A stretch of 5,198 nt of DNA, from positions 1-5,198 of the forward strand of contig RFIR01000304.1 in assembly GCA_003695135.1 (NCBI GenBank), read 5' to 3'. The stretch comes from Alphaproteobacteria bacterium (GTDB lineage: Bacteria > Pseudomonadota > Alphaproteobacteria > Rhodobacterales > Rhodobacteraceae). The position numbers and the translations under genes are program-made. Below the pieces are notes generated by a model. That model made no database searches and had not been told where the DNA came from. It was given only the letters and a program-made list of their open reading frames with translations. Below are positions 5,160 to 5,198 of this stretch, piece by piece (positions within the stretch are counted from its first letter, which is position 1; each line of letters starts with the position of its first letter).

Positions 5160-5189
5160 TTGATTGCAAATTTATTTTCTAATTATTTT
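5160..5189 (+). promoter_or_regulatory. Weak candidate promoter pointing out of the window
   Basis: TTGATT (5160-5165) and TATTTT (5184-5189) are 18 bases apart and resemble -35 and -10 elements. The stretch is so AT-rich that such matches are expected by chance. It is listed because the DNA looks like a promoter region for a gene starting to the right of the window. Confidence 0.2.
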
Positions 5190-5198
5190 ATTCGCGCA

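Larger units (their letters stand above)
4948..5173. repeat. Degenerate tandem duplication, ~113-bp period, each copy GC-rich then AT-rich
   Basis: Copy 1 starts at 4948 and copy 2 at 5061, exactly 113 bases apart. Across the first 59 bases (4948-5006 against 5061-5119) I count 47 identities without any gap, including GCCAGACCC and GGGCGCCGC. The AT-rich halves are more diverged but keep blocks in the same order: CGATTTTC (5023-5030 and 5126-5133, shifted by ten bases), ATTTCA / ATTTTCA (5035-5040 and 5136-5142) and AAATATTGATT (5042-5052 and 5155-5165, back at exactly 113). Copy 1 is followed by CTGCAAA, the start of copy 2; copy 2 is followed by TTGCAAATTT, so a third copy may begin but does not continue clearly. 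I do not recognise the element. Confidence 0.75.
4763..5198. other. Gene-poor right end: tRNA promoter, palindromes, tandem repeat, AT-rich tail
   Basis: No supportable coding region is seen in these ~435 bases on either strand. In order they hold the tRNA-Leu promoter, a perfect palindrome GAACCGGTTC (4831-4840), a bulged hairpin (4863-4885), then the degenerate tandem repeat (4948-5173). From about 5024 the composition turns sharply AT-rich, with a short GC-rich interruption at about 5070-5120, and the window ends in strongly AT-rich DNA. In this GC-rich genome such DNA usually marks a promoter/regulatory region or recently acquired sequence. What lies to the right is not visible. Confidence 0.6.

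Noticed and set aside
4948..5173. CRISPR array
   Set aside because: There are only two degenerate copies at ~113-bp spacing, with similarity across the whole unit and no short constant repeat with unique spacers.
4678..5198. tRNA-Leu as integration site for a genomic island in the AT-rich right end
   Set aside because: Integrases normally use the 3' end of a tRNA gene, which here is at 4678 and faces left. The AT-rich DNA lies on the 5' side. No duplicated tRNA 3' fragment and no integrase are visible in the window.

Overview
The window is a GC-rich stretch of an alphaproteobacterial chromosome, most probably from the Rhodobacterales (Rhodobacter/Rhodovulum/Paracoccus/Roseobacter relatives). 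Three things point there: the L19 C-terminus reads as an alphaproteobacterial L19, the 203-residue DUF1523-type membrane protein belongs to a family I know mainly from Rhodobacteraceae, and codon use is strongly biased to G/C at third positions. The genus cannot be decided from this sequence.

Layout, left to right. (1) Positions 2-157 are the end of rplS (ribosomal protein L19), followed by a short gap with two GC-rich hairpins. (2) Positions 335-3573 encode a complete tripartite TRAP transporter on the + strand: periplasmic binding protein DctP, small membrane subunit DctQ and large membrane subunit DctM. dctP and dctQ are one base apart, but 283 bases separate dctQ from dctM, and that gap is filled by a large fold-back repeat. 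(3) A small C4 zinc-finger protein of the DksA/TraR family (3579-3923) starts five bases after dctM. (4) A DUF1523-family membrane protein (4027-4638) has its own strong ribosome binding site. (5) A tRNA-Leu(UAA) gene lies on the - strand (4678-4762), with a good sigma70-type promoter on its right and overlapping hairpins between it and the convergent DUF1523 gene. (6) The last ~435 bases hold no supportable gene. They contain palindromes and a degenerate ~113-bp tandem duplication, each copy changing from GC-rich to AT-rich; the AT-rich part runs to the window edge.

How the parts work together: DctP captures a solute, probably an organic acid, in the periplasm and delivers it to the DctQM sodium- or proton-driven permease. 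The DksA/TraR-like protein may be translated from the same message and could tie RNA polymerase control to the operon, but this rests on position only. The substrate cannot be named from sequence.

I see no clearly new biological system. The two items most worth a second look are the fold-back element splitting the TRAP operon (1932-2214) and the tandem GC/AT mosaic repeat at the right end (4948-5173).
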